A stretch of 64,000 nucleotides of DNA from Humibacter albus DSM 18994 (GTDB lineage: Bacteria; Actinomycetota; Actinomycetes; Actinomycetales; Microbacteriaceae). Each line of letters starts with the position of its first letter. Positions within the stretch are counted from its first letter, which is position 1. The stretch is from the NCBI RefSeq assembly GCF_000421825.1, contig NZ_ATXT01000013.1:434001-498000 (forward strand), written 5' to 3'. This document shows positions 34,951 to 43,376 of the stretch, piece by piece. Below the pieces are notes generated by a model, which saw nothing but the letters and a program-made list of their open reading frames with translations, was not told the DNA's origin and did not search any database. The translations under genes were made by a program, and so were the position numbers.

Positions 34951-35180
34951 CCCGCGCGGCTTTCCCGCCATCGCGCGGGGCCCCCCCTCTGTCACGCGTG
35001 GCATCCCTCCGTCCCGCGCGGCCTCGCGCCGTCGCGCGTGGCTTCCCGCCGTCATGCGCGGCATCCTGCCGTCGCGCGGGGCATCCTGCCGTCACGCGTG
35101 GCATCCTGCCGTCACGCGTGGCTTCCCTCCACCACGCGGGGCCTCGCTCCACCACGCGCGGCCTCCTGCCGTCACCCGTG
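34951..35180. repeat. 20-bp minisatellite, about eleven units
   Basis: About eleven diverged 20-bp units of the form CACGCGTGGCATCCTGCCGT fill 34951-35180. The central copies (35055-35110) are nearly identical and the edges degenerate. With the 19-bp array and the dyad element at 35181 they occupy the gene-free stretch 34850-35408. The rest of that stretch (35249-35408) shows only GGCGCGGGTCCGAGGTG-like imperfect repeats. Confidence 0.85.
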
Positions 35181-35248
35181 CACTATTTCAGGAGATTTCG
35201 AGCCAGATCGACATATACGTGGTCTGATCGGAAATGGCCTGAAATAGT
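35181..35248. repeat. Palindromic element copy 1
   Basis: Dyad with arms ACTATTTCAGG (35182-35192) and CCTGAAATAGT (35238-35248) and a weaker inner extension. The core ATCGACATATACG (35207-35219) followed by GTCTGATC is shared with the element at 35796-35864. AT-rich compared with its surroundings. Could be a stable hairpin RNA, a terminator or a mobile miniature element; function unknown. Confidence 0.8.
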
Positions 35249-35408
35249 TCCTTGGTCGACCGGCAGGGCGGCGTAGGCAAGGCACGGCGGGGTGATGCAG
35301 GTCCGAGGTGGCGCGGGTCCGAGGTGATGCGGGCCCGAGGCGGTGCACGTCCGGGTGGCGCAGGGCAAGAGCGGCCGGAGTGCAGCTCTTTGCGGCACGG
35401 GCCGGGCG

Positions 35409-35708
35409 TCAGAACTGGGTCTCGACGGCCATGCGCACGGTGTCGCCTACGCCGACGCCCTCACGGGTGCGGATCGCCTTCTTGATGGCGAGCACGTAGC
35501 TGCCGTCGTTCTCCGGAAAGATGGATGTCCGCCAGCGCGACGATCCGAGCGTCGCCTCCACCTTCACCGAGTTGAAGCCCGCGGGAGGGTACGGGGAGTC
35601 GTGGATCTCCTCCGAGATGTCGAGCGGCAGCCGCGCGAACACCCAGAGTTCGCGCCGAGCCTCCCAGGGAAACAGCGTGGACTCGAACTCGTACCGGATG
35701 CCCGCCAT
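35409..35708 (-). CDS. DUF1905 domain protein
   Basis: A 99-aa beta-barrel-type DUF1905 protein: FESTLFPWEARRELWVFARL, PPAGFNSVKVEATLGSSRWR, SIFPENDGSYVLAIKKAIR and GVGVGDTVRMAVE match the family pattern over its full length. Function of the family is not established. Start ATG 35708 begins the domain; an open frame upstream to 35798 reads an Arg/Ser-rich stretch and is not needed. It is alone, flanked on both sides by homologous palindromic elements (35181-35248 and 35796-35864). Confidence 0.85.
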   Translation of the reverse strand: MAGIRYEFESTLFPWEARRELWVFARLPLDISEEIHDSPYPPAGFNSVKVEATLGSSRWRTSIFPENDGSYVLAIKKAIRTREGVGVGDTVRMAVETQF

Positions 35709-35795
35709 GCCTCCACGGTATGGGTCGCCGCTGACGTCGGGGGCCGACGGCGCGGCTGACGTCGAGCGCCGACGGCGCCGCTGACGTCGCGCCGA

Positions 35796-35864
35796 CACTA
35801 ATTCAGGCCATACCGGTTCACATCGACATATACGCCGTCTGATCAGACATGGCCTGAATTAGTG
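35796..35864. repeat. Palindromic element copy 2
   Basis: Perfect 16-bp arms CACTAATTCAGGCCAT (35796-35811) and ATGGCCTGAATTAGTG (35849-35864) with a 37-base centre containing ATCGACATATACG and GTCTGATC, as in copy 1. Same orientation as copy 1. It lies 87 bases upstream of the DUF1905 start. Confidence 0.82.
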
Positions 35865-35929
35865 ACAGACAGTGCGGCCCGAGCGGAGTGAGCGGGCGCA
35901 GTGCCGTGTGCCTGCAGGGGTTGGGAGCT

Positions 35930-36060
35930 GCGCCCGCTCGGTGAGCGGGGGCGCCAGAGGCACAGGGGCATCAGTGGGCAGGGGCGCCGCCGGCGCAGAG
36001 GCACAGGGGCGTCGGTGCGTAGGGGCGCCAACAGGCAGAGGCGCCAACGGGCACGGGCGT
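35930..36060. repeat. Imperfect GC-rich repeats
   Basis: Degenerate units of GGCGCC-AGAGGCACAGGGGC-type sequence repeat through this stretch, up to the stop codon of the aminotransferase. With palindromic element copy 2 they account for the gene-free stretch 35709-36059. No gene or promoter is evident. Confidence 0.65.
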
Positions 36061-37496
36061 CAGCGCACGTAGCGGTCGGCGACGCTGAGGGCCTTGTCGT
36101 AGGCGTCCAATCCGCGGCGCAGCTCGTCCTCGGCGATCACCAGCGGCGGGGCGATGTGCATGCGGTTGAAGTGTGTGAACGGCCAGACACCTTCCGCCTT
36201 GCACGCCGCCGCGACCTCGCCCATCGGGGCGGCCTCGGCACCCGACGCGTTGAACGGCACGAGCGGCTCGCGCGTCTCCCTGTCGATCACGAGCTCCAGC
36301 GCCCAGAACAGGCCTCTCCCGCGCACCTCGCCGAGCGACGGGTGCGTGTCGAGCCAGACCGTGACGGTGGGTTCGACGATGCGCGAGCCGAGGTCGCGCA
36401 CGCGTTCCAGGATGCCGTCGCGCTCGAACACCTCGAACGTCGCGACGCCCGCGGCGCACCCGAGCGGATGCCCGGAATACGTCAGCCCGCCCTGAAACGA
36501 GACGTCGTCGAAGAAGTGCGCGATGGCATCCGAGATGATGACGCCGCCGAGGGGCACGTAGCCGGAGTTCACGCCCTTCGCGAAGGTGACGAGGTCGGGG
36601 ATGACGTCGTAGGCATCCACCGCGAACCACTCGCCGATGCGGCCGAAGCCGACCATGACCTCGTCCGCGATGTAGACGATGCCGTACTTGTCGCACAGTT
36701 CGCGCACGCCTTTCAGGTACCCGGGAGGCGGCATGAGCACGCCGTTCGTGCCGACGACCGTCTCGATGAGCACTGCGGCGACGGTCTGCGCACCCTCGAG
36801 CACGATCACCTGCTCGAGGTGCTCGAGTGCGCGCTGCCCTTCTTCTTCGACGGATGCCGCGTGGAACGCCGATCGGTACGGATACGGTCCGAAGAAGTGC
36901 GCGACATTGCCGTCGGCGTACGGCTGGTTCGCCCAACGTCGTGGGTCGCCGGTGGCCGCGATCGCCGTGTTCGTGTTGCCATGGTACGAGCGGTACATCG
37001 CTAGCACCTTCGAGCGGCCGGTGTAGCGGCGCGCCATGCGGACGGCGTTCTCGTTGGCATCCGCACCGCCGTTGGTGAAGAACACGTGGTTCAGATCGCC
37101 CGGCGCCACCTCGGCGATGCGGCGTGCCAGCTCGCCGCGCACGTCGTTCGCCATCGCCGGTTGGATGGTGGCGAGCCGGCCGGCCTGCTCCTGGATCGCC
37201 CGCACGAGGTCCGGATGCTGGTGGCCCAGATTCAGGTTCACCAGCTGCGAGCTGAAGTCGAGATACGGGTTGCCGTCGTAGTCCCAGAACGTGGAGCCCT
37301 CGCCGGCCGCGATCGGCAGCGGGTTGATGTGCGCCTGCGCGCTCCAGGAGTGGAAGACGTGGGCACGGTCATCCCCACGCACCTGCTTCTCGGCGTCGGT
37401 GTCGCCGAACGCATGGAATGAGCCCGTGCGGTCGGTGTAGCCGGTGGAGCCATCTGCGGTGCGCGAAGAACCGGTGCTTTCGTCGATGACGGTCAT
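36060..37496 (-). CDS. Class III omega-aminotransferase
   Basis: A 478-aa pyridoxal-phosphate aminotransferase, of the beta-alanine/GABA/taurine:pyruvate type. Seen: FFTNGGADANENAVRMAR (140-157), YHGNT loop, D278 in VYIADEVMVGFGRIGEWF, and Schiff-base K307 in TFAKGVNSGYVPLGG. It lies 32 bases behind the semialdehyde dehydrogenase gene on the same strand, so the two convert an omega-amino acid to a semialdehyde and then to an acyl-CoA or acid (inference). A Ser/Thr/Asp-rich 45-residue N-terminal leader precedes the domain. PucR at 39219 is the probable regulator. Confidence 0.92.
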   Translation of the reverse strand: MTVIDESTGSSRTADGSTGYTDRTGSFHAFGDTDAEKQVRGDDRAHVFHSWSAQAHINPLPIAAGEGSTFWDYDGNPYLDFSSQLVNLNLGHQHPDLVRAIQEQAGRLATIQPAMANDVRGELARRIAEVAPGDLNHVFFTNGGADANENAVRMARRYTGRSKVLAMYRSYHGNTNTAIAATGDPRRWANQPYADGNVAHFFGPYPYRSAFHAASVEEEGQRALEHLEQVIVLEGAQTVAAVLIETVVGTNGVLMPPPGYLKGVRELCDKYGIVYIADEVMVGFGRIGEWFAVDAYDVIPDLVTFAKGVNSGYVPLGGVIISDAIAHFFDDVSFQGGLTYSGHPLGCAAGVATFEVFERDGILERVRDLGSRIVEPTVTVWLDTHPSLGEVRGRGLFWALELVIDRETREPLVPFNASGAEAAPMGEVAAACKAEGVWPFTHFNRMHIAPPLVIAEDELRRGLDAYDKALSVADRYVR

Positions 37497-37528
37497 GGTC
37501 GGCTTCTTTCGTAGTCAGCGAATGTCGG

Positions 37529-39025
37529 TCAGTGGTTGCCGGGGAACGCCAGCTCGACCTTCGAGCCGGCCGGCTCGGAGCTCGCGCGCGGCCACCGGCT
37601 CGTGACCACCTTGGAGCGCGTGTAGAAGTGGAACGACTCCGGCCCGTAGATGTGCGAGTCGCCGAACAGGGAGTTCTTCCAGCCGCCGAACGAGAACGAC
37701 CCGACCGGCACCGGGATCGGCACGTTCACACCGACCATGCCCACCTCGATGCGGAACTCGAACTCGCGCGCTGCGCCGCCGTCGCGGGTGAAGATCGCCA
37801 CGCCGTTGCCGTACGGGTTGTCGTTGATGAGCTCGATCGCCATCTCGAGCGTGTCGACGCGCACCACTGCGAGCACCGGCCCGAAGATCTCGTCGCAGTA
37901 GGTCTTCGAGTTCAGGGGCACGTCGTCGAGCAGCGTGGCGCCGAGGAAGAACCCGTCGGAGTCGAACTGCTTCTGCGACCCGTCGACCACGACGATCGCG
38001 CCTTCGTCGGCGGCACCCTTGACGTAGGAGAGCACGCGCTCGCGGTGCGCCGCCGTCACGAGCGGGCCCATGCCGCTGGCCGCATCCGTGCCGTCGCCGA
38101 TCACGAGCTCGTCGATGCGCTTCTGGATGGCCGGAACCAGCGCGTCGCCCGCGTCACCCACCGCGACCAGCACGCTGACGGCCATGCAGCGTTCCCCGGC
38201 GGATCCATATGCGGCCGAAACCGCGGCATCCGCGGCGGCATCCATGTCGGCGTCACCCATCACGACCATGTGGTTCTTCGCGCCACCGAGCGCCTGAACC
38301 CGCTTGCCGTTCGCGGCGGCACGCTCGTAGATGGACTTCGCGATCGGCGTCGAGCCGACGAAGCTGATCGCCGCGACGTCGGGCGAATCGAGGAGGGCGT
38401 CGACGGCCACCTTGTCGCCGTGCAGGACGTTCAGCACGCCGTCGGGGAGGCCCGCCTCGGCGAACAGCTTCGCGAGGAACACCGCCGCCGACGGGTCCTT
38501 CTCGCTCGGCTTGAGCACCACGGTGTTGCCGCACGCGATGGCACTCGCGAGCATCCAGAGCGGCACCATCACCGGGAAGTTGAACGGTGTGATGCAGCCG
38601 ACCACGCCCACCGGCTGCTTGACGCTGTGCACGTCGACGCCGGTGGAGATCTGCTCGCTGTAGTCGCCCTTGAGGTGTTCGATGAGGCCGGCCGCGTACT
38701 CGACGTTCTCGAGGCCGCGCGAGACCTCGCCCGCAGCATCGGAGAGCACCTTGCCGTGCTCGCTCGTGATGATCGCGGCGAGCTCGTCTTTGCGCTCGGC
38801 CAGCAGGTGGCGCAGGCGGAACAGCACGTCGGCGCGCTTCGTCAGGCTCGTGGCGCGCCACGTCGGGAGCGCGGCCTTGGCGGCGGCGATGGCGGCGTGG
38901 GCATCCGCTTCGCTCGCCATGATCACCCGGTGCTGCACCTCGCCCGTGGCAGGGTTGAAGACGTCGCCGGTACGCTGCGCGTCCCCGGCCTCGGCGCCGG
39001 CGATGAAGTGCTGGATGAGGGCCAT
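37529..39025 (-). CDS. mmsA: CoA-acylating methylmalonate-semialdehyde dehydrogenase
   Basis: A 498-aa aldehyde dehydrogenase. Catalytic C280 lies in GSAGERCMAVS. The usual base Glu is replaced by Asn in GGAKNHMVV (247-255), a hallmark of the CoA-dependent methylmalonate/malonate-semialdehyde subgroup. ITPFNFPVMVPLWM and FVGSTPIAKSIYE also match that subgroup. It forms acetyl-CoA or propionyl-CoA from semialdehydes of beta-alanine, valine or inositol breakdown. Paired with the aminotransferase at 36060, malonate semialdehyde from beta-alanine is the most coherent substrate (inference). AAAGGACC precedes the ATG. Divergent from the PucR gene. Confidence 0.93.
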   Translation of the reverse strand: MALIQHFIAGAEAGDAQRTGDVFNPATGEVQHRVIMASEADAHAAIAAAKAALPTWRATSLTKRADVLFRLRHLLAERKDELAAIITSEHGKVLSDAAGEVSRGLENVEYAAGLIEHLKGDYSEQISTGVDVHSVKQPVGVVGCITPFNFPVMVPLWMLASAIACGNTVVLKPSEKDPSAAVFLAKLFAEAGLPDGVLNVLHGDKVAVDALLDSPDVAAISFVGSTPIAKSIYERAAANGKRVQALGGAKNHMVVMGDADMDAAADAAVSAAYGSAGERCMAVSVLVAVGDAGDALVPAIQKRIDELVIGDGTDAASGMGPLVTAAHRERVLSYVKGAADEGAIVVVDGSQKQFDSDGFFLGATLLDDVPLNSKTYCDEIFGPVLAVVRVDTLEMAIELINDNPYGNGVAIFTRDGGAAREFEFRIEVGMVGVNVPIPVPVGSFSFGGWKNSLFGDSHIYGPESFHFYTRSKVVTSRWPRASSEPAGSKVELAFPGNH

Positions 39026-39218
39026 GGGCGGTCCTTTCGTTGGTGCTCTCGTGCGTGAGTGTGGGCCGTCTCGATCGGCATCGAAGTCGGATGCTCGACC
39101 ATCGCCGTCCCGCCTCTCACCGCGGCCGCGCCCCCACTCGGAGGGTGGCCGGACGAATCGACGGGTGGGATCTATTAGGCTGTGGTCCCATGTTCACAGA
39201 GAAGTGGAATCGATAGCG

Positions 39219-40958
39219 GTGCCAGAACGTCACGGCTTCGCGGGTGGTCGCACAGATCGTCCGAACCCGGAGCGCGCGGCCCGTGAGGGCGCGGGTGCGC
39301 CGGCATCCGGTGCCGGATTCGACCGTGCCGCCAAGCGTCAGGCGGTGTCGCGGCAAGCGGTGCTGCCGACTATTCGGGAGGTGCTCCGCCTCGAAGAGGT
39401 GGTCACGTCTCTACCCGAGGTGCTCGTCGGCGAGGCCGGTCTGGATCGCCCGGTGCGGTGGGTGCACGTGAGCGAGACGGCCGACGTGACGCACCTGGTC
39501 AAGGGCGGCGAGCTCATCCTCTCCACCGGTGTCGGCTGGCCCAGGGACGCCCCGGCCCAGCGCGAGTTCGCCGCTCGCCTGGTCGATGCCGCGATCGCCG
39601 GAATCGTGCTCGAGCTCGGTCACCGATTCCCGGAACCGCCCGCCGCGTTCCTCGATGCGGCGCGCCACCACCAGCTCCCGTTCGTCGTGCTGCACCGCGA
39701 AGCGCGTTTCGTCGCCATCACGGAGGCGGTGCACGCACGCATCATCGCCGACCAGATGGCGGCGCTCCGTGCCCGCGACGAGATCCACGCTCTCTTCACC
39801 CAGCTCAGCCTGCACGGCAGTCCCGCCGACTACATCGTCGCCCAGGTCGGTCGCACCCTCGGCTCTCCCGTCGTGCTCGAAGACCTCACTCACCGGGTCA
39901 TCGCCGTGGAGGCGATGGGGGACGATGCGCGCGTGCTGCACGAGTGGGAGCAGCGCTCGCGCGACGCGCACGACCGAGCGGCCGACGCGATCGCACGCGA
40001 CGCCATCACGGGAGCAGACGACTGGACCATCGTCCCCGTGGAGGCTCGCGGCATTCGCTGGGGATATCTCGTGGCGCTGCCCGGAAGACCGCACCCGGCG
40101 GGGCGGACGAACGTGCTCGAGCAGGCGGCCATCGCACTGGCCCTGGGCCGGCTCGCCGACCGCGGAACCGACGAGTGGACGCGCACCAGCCACGAGCGCA
40201 TCGTCAACGCGCTGCTCGGTCGCCGGTTCTCCGGTGAAGCCTCGATCGCCGACCGGCTGGAGGCGAGCGGGCTGCCGGTGGTGGGCCGCGCGCTCGTCGG
40301 GCTGGCAGTGCGCGTGAGGGGGAGCGGCGTGGCAGCCGCGGCGACGGCATCGTCGCTGCGAGAGCTCGGCTCGCCCGCGGTCTCGTCCGCGCATCCTTCG
40401 GCGGATGTCGGCACCAGCGCGGTCATCGTCTCGCTGTCGCGCGGCGGCCGGCTCTCCGACCAGGTGCTGTCGTCGTTCGCGGCCGCCGTCGCGAAGGCGG
40501 CGGATGCACCGCCCGCGGAGGTGACGATCGCCGTCGGGGCGGACGCCGATGGCATCCCGGGTCTGCTGGCCTCGTTGGAGCAGGCGCTCGAACTGCTCAC
40601 ACCGTGGGATGATCACCGTCGCCGGGGGCCGCTGATCGTGCGCGTCGAAGACCGGCCGTTGCTTCGGCTGCTCAACTCCTTCGGCAGCGACCCGCGGCTG
40701 CAGGCGCACAGCGAACGGATGCTCGCCCCGCTCATCGAGTACGACCTGCGTCGTGGGGGCGATCTGCTCGACGTGCTCACGGCTTACCTCGCCTACCCGG
40801 GCAACCGCACGCGCGCCGCGACGGCCAGCCATCTCTCGCGATCGGTCTTCTATCAGCGGATCGCGCTGATCGAGGAATTGCTCGGCATCTCGCTCGACGA
40901 CGGCGAAGTGGTCAGCGCGCTGCACACGGCGTTGCTCGCGCGCCGCGCCGGGCGCTGA
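39219..40958 (+). CDS. PucR-family transcriptional regulator
   Basis: A 579-aa regulator from GTG 39219 (a GTG at 39360, just before LPTIREVL, would give 532 residues and begins where the family domain begins). N-terminal PucR purine-catabolism-type domain (about 48-170; PEVLVGEAGLDRPVRWVHVS, GGELILSTGVGW), a middle GGDEF-related region, and a C-terminal helix-turn-helix (about 520-565; YLAYPGNRTRAATASHLSRS, YQRIALIEELLG). Family members activate nitrogen-compound catabolism, such as GABA, beta-alanine or purines. Divergent from the dehydrogenase-aminotransferase operon across 193 bases, with a TATTAGGCT -10-like sequence near 39173. Confidence 0.9.
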   Translation: MPERHGFAGGRTDRPNPERAAREGAGAPASGAGFDRAAKRQAVSRQAVLPTIREVLRLEEVVTSLPEVLVGEAGLDRPVRWVHVSETADVTHLVKGGELILSTGVGWPRDAPAQREFAARLVDAAIAGIVLELGHRFPEPPAAFLDAARHHQLPFVVLHREARFVAITEAVHARIIADQMAALRARDEIHALFTQLSLHGSPADYIVAQVGRTLGSPVVLEDLTHRVIAVEAMGDDARVLHEWEQRSRDAHDRAADAIARDAITGADDWTIVPVEARGIRWGYLVALPGRPHPAGRTNVLEQAAIALALGRLADRGTDEWTRTSHERIVNALLGRRFSGEASIADRLEASGLPVVGRALVGLAVRVRGSGVAAAATASSLRELGSPAVSSAHPSADVGTSAVIVSLSRGGRLSDQVLSSFAAAVAKAADAPPAEVTIAVGADADGIPGLLASLEQALELLTPWDDHRRRGPLIVRVEDRPLLRLLNSFGSDPRLQAHSERMLAPLIEYDLRRGGDLLDVLTAYLAYPGNRTRAATASHLSRSVFYQRIALIEELLGISLDDGEVVSALHTALLARRAGR

Positions 40959-41059
40959 GCGGCGGCCGGCGGGCGCCGAGGACGGCATGAGAGGCCGGGG
41001 ATGCCCGTCGGTGGACCTGATGCTGGCAGCCCTGAATAACAGACGAGGCCATCCCGCCT

Positions 41060-42046
41060 CTAAATGCGAGGGGCTGCTGGAGCGTGCTCGGTGAAGGGCC
41101 CGCTCTCGGAGAGCAAAGAATTCACCTGCGAGAGTGTAGGCATGCCATCTTGAGCACCGGGCGAGGTGACGGCGAGCGCGGCCGCGGTCACGGCGAGTTC
41201 GGCCGCCTGCTCAGACGTGCTTCCGGCCGCGAGGCGGGCGCAGTACGTGCCGAACAAGGTGTCACCGGCACCTACTGTGTCGATCGCCTCGACTTTCAAC
41301 GACGGCACGCGGACCGCCTCGCCGTGCACCCTCAGGAGGACACCGTTGGAGCCGAGGGTGAGTACCACGCTGCTGTCGAACTCGGCCGCGAGGTGCGCGG
41401 CGGCGTCCGGTGCGGTGTTAGCGGACGCCAGGCACGAGGCCTCCGCTTCGTTCAGGATGATCGTGGACCTGCATCCGAAAATCGAAGCGGGTACGGCGCG
41501 CACAGGCGACGGATTGAGCACCAGGTGGGCTCCGGATCGCGTGGCCGCATCGATGGCGGCGATGACAACCTCGTCGCGCACCTCGAAACCCACGGCCACG
41601 ATGTCTTCGGACCGCAGGTTCACGTCGGCGAGTGCGAGGCGCACGGTGGAGACATCCAGATCGGCATTGGCGCCGGCGGAGACCACTATCTCGTTCTCGC
41701 CGGCATCATCGACGAGCACGACGGCCGTGCCCGTCGGCGAGTTCGATCGGGAGATGGCGTGGGTATCGACGCCATTGGCCCGCAGATTGGCGACGGCGTC
41801 GTCTCCGGCATGGTCGGTACCGACGCAGCTGATGAGAGTAGTTCGGCCCGCGAAACGTGCGGATGCGACGGCCTGGTTGGCGCCTTTACCACCGAATCGG
41901 GTGCTGCGGCGTGTGGAGTGGATGGTCTCTCCCGCGTGTGGCAGCTGATGCACGGCCAGGATCGAGTCCACATTGATAGAACCCACGATGATGACGCGGC
42001 CGTCGGTCGACCCTTCGTGATCAGATGGGTCGGGGAACTTGTTCAC
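41060..42046 (-). CDS. rbsK: Ribokinase-like sugar kinase (PfkB family)
   Basis: A 328-aa kinase from GTG 42046, set by GAGG eight bases upstream; earlier in-frame starts would overlap the permease gene. Seen: IIVGSINVDSILAV, FGGKGANQAV (GGKGAN at 52-57), NPSPVRAVP, and the anion-hole/catalytic motif DTVGAGD with D262. Last gene of the nucleoside cluster. Ribose freed by the nucleoside hydrolase would be phosphorylated here to ribose-5-phosphate. A nucleoside kinase is the alternative, but the GGKGAN and DTVGAGD forms fit ribokinase. A second ribokinase-type gene is at 57484. Confidence 0.87.
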   Translation of the reverse strand: MNKFPDPSDHEGSTDGRVIIVGSINVDSILAVHQLPHAGETIHSTRRSTRFGGKGANQAVASARFAGRTTLISCVGTDHAGDDAVANLRANGVDTHAISRSNSPTGTAVVLVDDAGENEIVVSAGANADLDVSTVRLALADVNLRSEDIVAVGFEVRDEVVIAAIDAATRSGAHLVLNPSPVRAVPASIFGCRSTIILNEAEASCLASANTAPDAAAHLAAEFDSSVVLTLGSNGVLLRVHGEAVRVPSLKVEAIDTVGAGDTLFGTYCARLAAGSTSEQAAELAVTAAALAVTSPGAQDGMPTLSQVNSLLSESGPFTEHAPAAPRI

Positions 42047-42089
42047 GACGTAGACCTCGCTAGCTTGAGACTGTCGACCGGCCTGGCCG

Positions 42090-43376
42090 TCACGACTTGA
42101 AGTAGGGCTTGCCACTGGCGGCAGGCCCCCGCGACTGCCCGACCAGGCCAGCCACCGCGACGATCGTGACCAGGTACGGCAGCATCAGGAGCAGGTCGCT
42201 GGGCACCGGAGAGCCGATGATGCCGAGCACGGACTGCAATTCGTTGGCGAAGCCGAAGAGCAGAGCCGCGAGGGTCGCTCTCAATGGGCTCCAGCCACCG
42301 AAGATGACCGCCGCGAGAGCGATGTAACCGGCCCCGCTGGTGACATCTTCGGTGAAAGCGCCCACCGAGCCGAGCGTAAAGTACGCGCCCCCGAGGCCTG
42401 CCACAGCGCCCGCCAACGAGACGTTCCAGAACCGTGTGCCATTCACGTTGATGCCTACCGTGTCAGCGGCTTGCGGATGCTCGCCCACCGATCGCAGACG
42501 TAACCCCCACCGTGTGAAGAAGAGTCCGAACGACACCGCGGCGACGGCGATGTACATGAGGTAGACGATGATCGTCTGGTTGAAGAGCACCGGCCCGATC
42601 ACGGGGACGGCGGACAGTCCGGGGATGGCGATTGTTGGCAGCTGCGTGGGCGAGTTAAGCGTGCCCGCATCCTGCGAGAGCGAGGTCTGATAGAGAAAGT
42701 TGGTCAGCCCGAGCACGAGGCCGTTGAGCACGATCCCGACGATCACCTGATCGACGAAGTACTTGATGGCGAACGCCGCGAGCACGAACGAGACGAGCAC
42801 GCCGGCGATCATCGCTGCCAGCAGGCCTGCGATGGCCGAGCGGGTGGCGGAGGCCACGACGGCGGACACGAAGGCGCCGCTGAGGAGCTGGCCCTCGATA
42901 GCTACATTGATGACGCCGGCTCGCTCCGAGATCACACCGCCCATGGCGCCGAAGATCAACGGAACGCTGAGCGCGAGCGCGCCGGCCAGGAGCCCGGTGA
43001 GCGGAATGGTGTGCCCGGCGGACGCCCAAGCCAAGAACGCGACCAACAGGACGACGGAGAAGACCGCGATGTACCAGGTCGGCACCTTGCGTCGCGCCCG
43101 CACGTAGAGTGTGCTCCCCGCGGCCATCGCCACAGCGGTCGCGGCCGCAACGAGACCGAGTTCCTGGACGGGAATGGACAGATTCGGCAACGAGAAGACA
43201 TCGGTGCGCCGCGACGCGAAGCTGAACGTCGAGGTGCCGCTGCGCCCGAACACGATCAGCAGGATTACCGCCAGGATCGCGACGGCGCCCAGGAAGATGG
43301 GCGCCTTCCAGTCCCTGAGTCGCGGGGTCATGCCCCTTCTGGCTGCTGCGGCAGCGGCTGCTTCGAACGTGGTCAT
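42090..43376 (-). CDS. Nucleoside ABC transporter permease (BmpD/NupQ type)
   Basis: A 428-aa permease of the BPD_transp_2 (ribose/nucleoside) family with about 10 membrane segments. A helix near 125-150 is followed by PLIFGAMGGVISERAGVINVAIEG, the conserved signature of this family, given here in shortened form. The longer N-terminus (first ~110 residues with three hydrophobic stretches) is typical of NupQ/YufQ. ATGA overlap with the preceding permease (43373-43376). Forms the channel with that protein and the ATPase at 44695. Confidence 0.92.
   Translation of the reverse strand: MTTFEAAAAAAARRGMTPRLRDWKAPIFLGAVAILAVILLIVFGRSGTSTFSFASRRTDVFSLPNLSIPVQELGLVAAATAVAMAAGSTLYVRARRKVPTWYIAVFSVVLLVAFLAWASAGHTIPLTGLLAGALALSVPLIFGAMGGVISERAGVINVAIEGQLLSGAFVSAVVASATRSAIAGLLAAMIAGVLVSFVLAAFAIKYFVDQVIVGIVLNGLVLGLTNFLYQTSLSQDAGTLNSPTQLPTIAIPGLSAVPVIGPVLFNQTIIVYLMYIAVAAVSFGLFFTRWGLRLRSVGEHPQAADTVGINVNGTRFWNVSLAGAVAGLGGAYFTLGSVGAFTEDVTSGAGYIALAAVIFGGWSPLRATLAALLFGFANELQSVLGIIGSPVPSDLLLMLPYLVTIVAVAGLVGQSRGPAASGKPYFKS

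Noticed and set aside
34218-35180. A CRISPR array
   Set aside because: The repeats are directly adjacent, diverged and without unique spacers, and no cas genes are present.
34951-35276. Short open frames through the 20-bp minisatellite
   Set aside because: The peptides are simple repetitions of the array, with no ribosome site and no domain.
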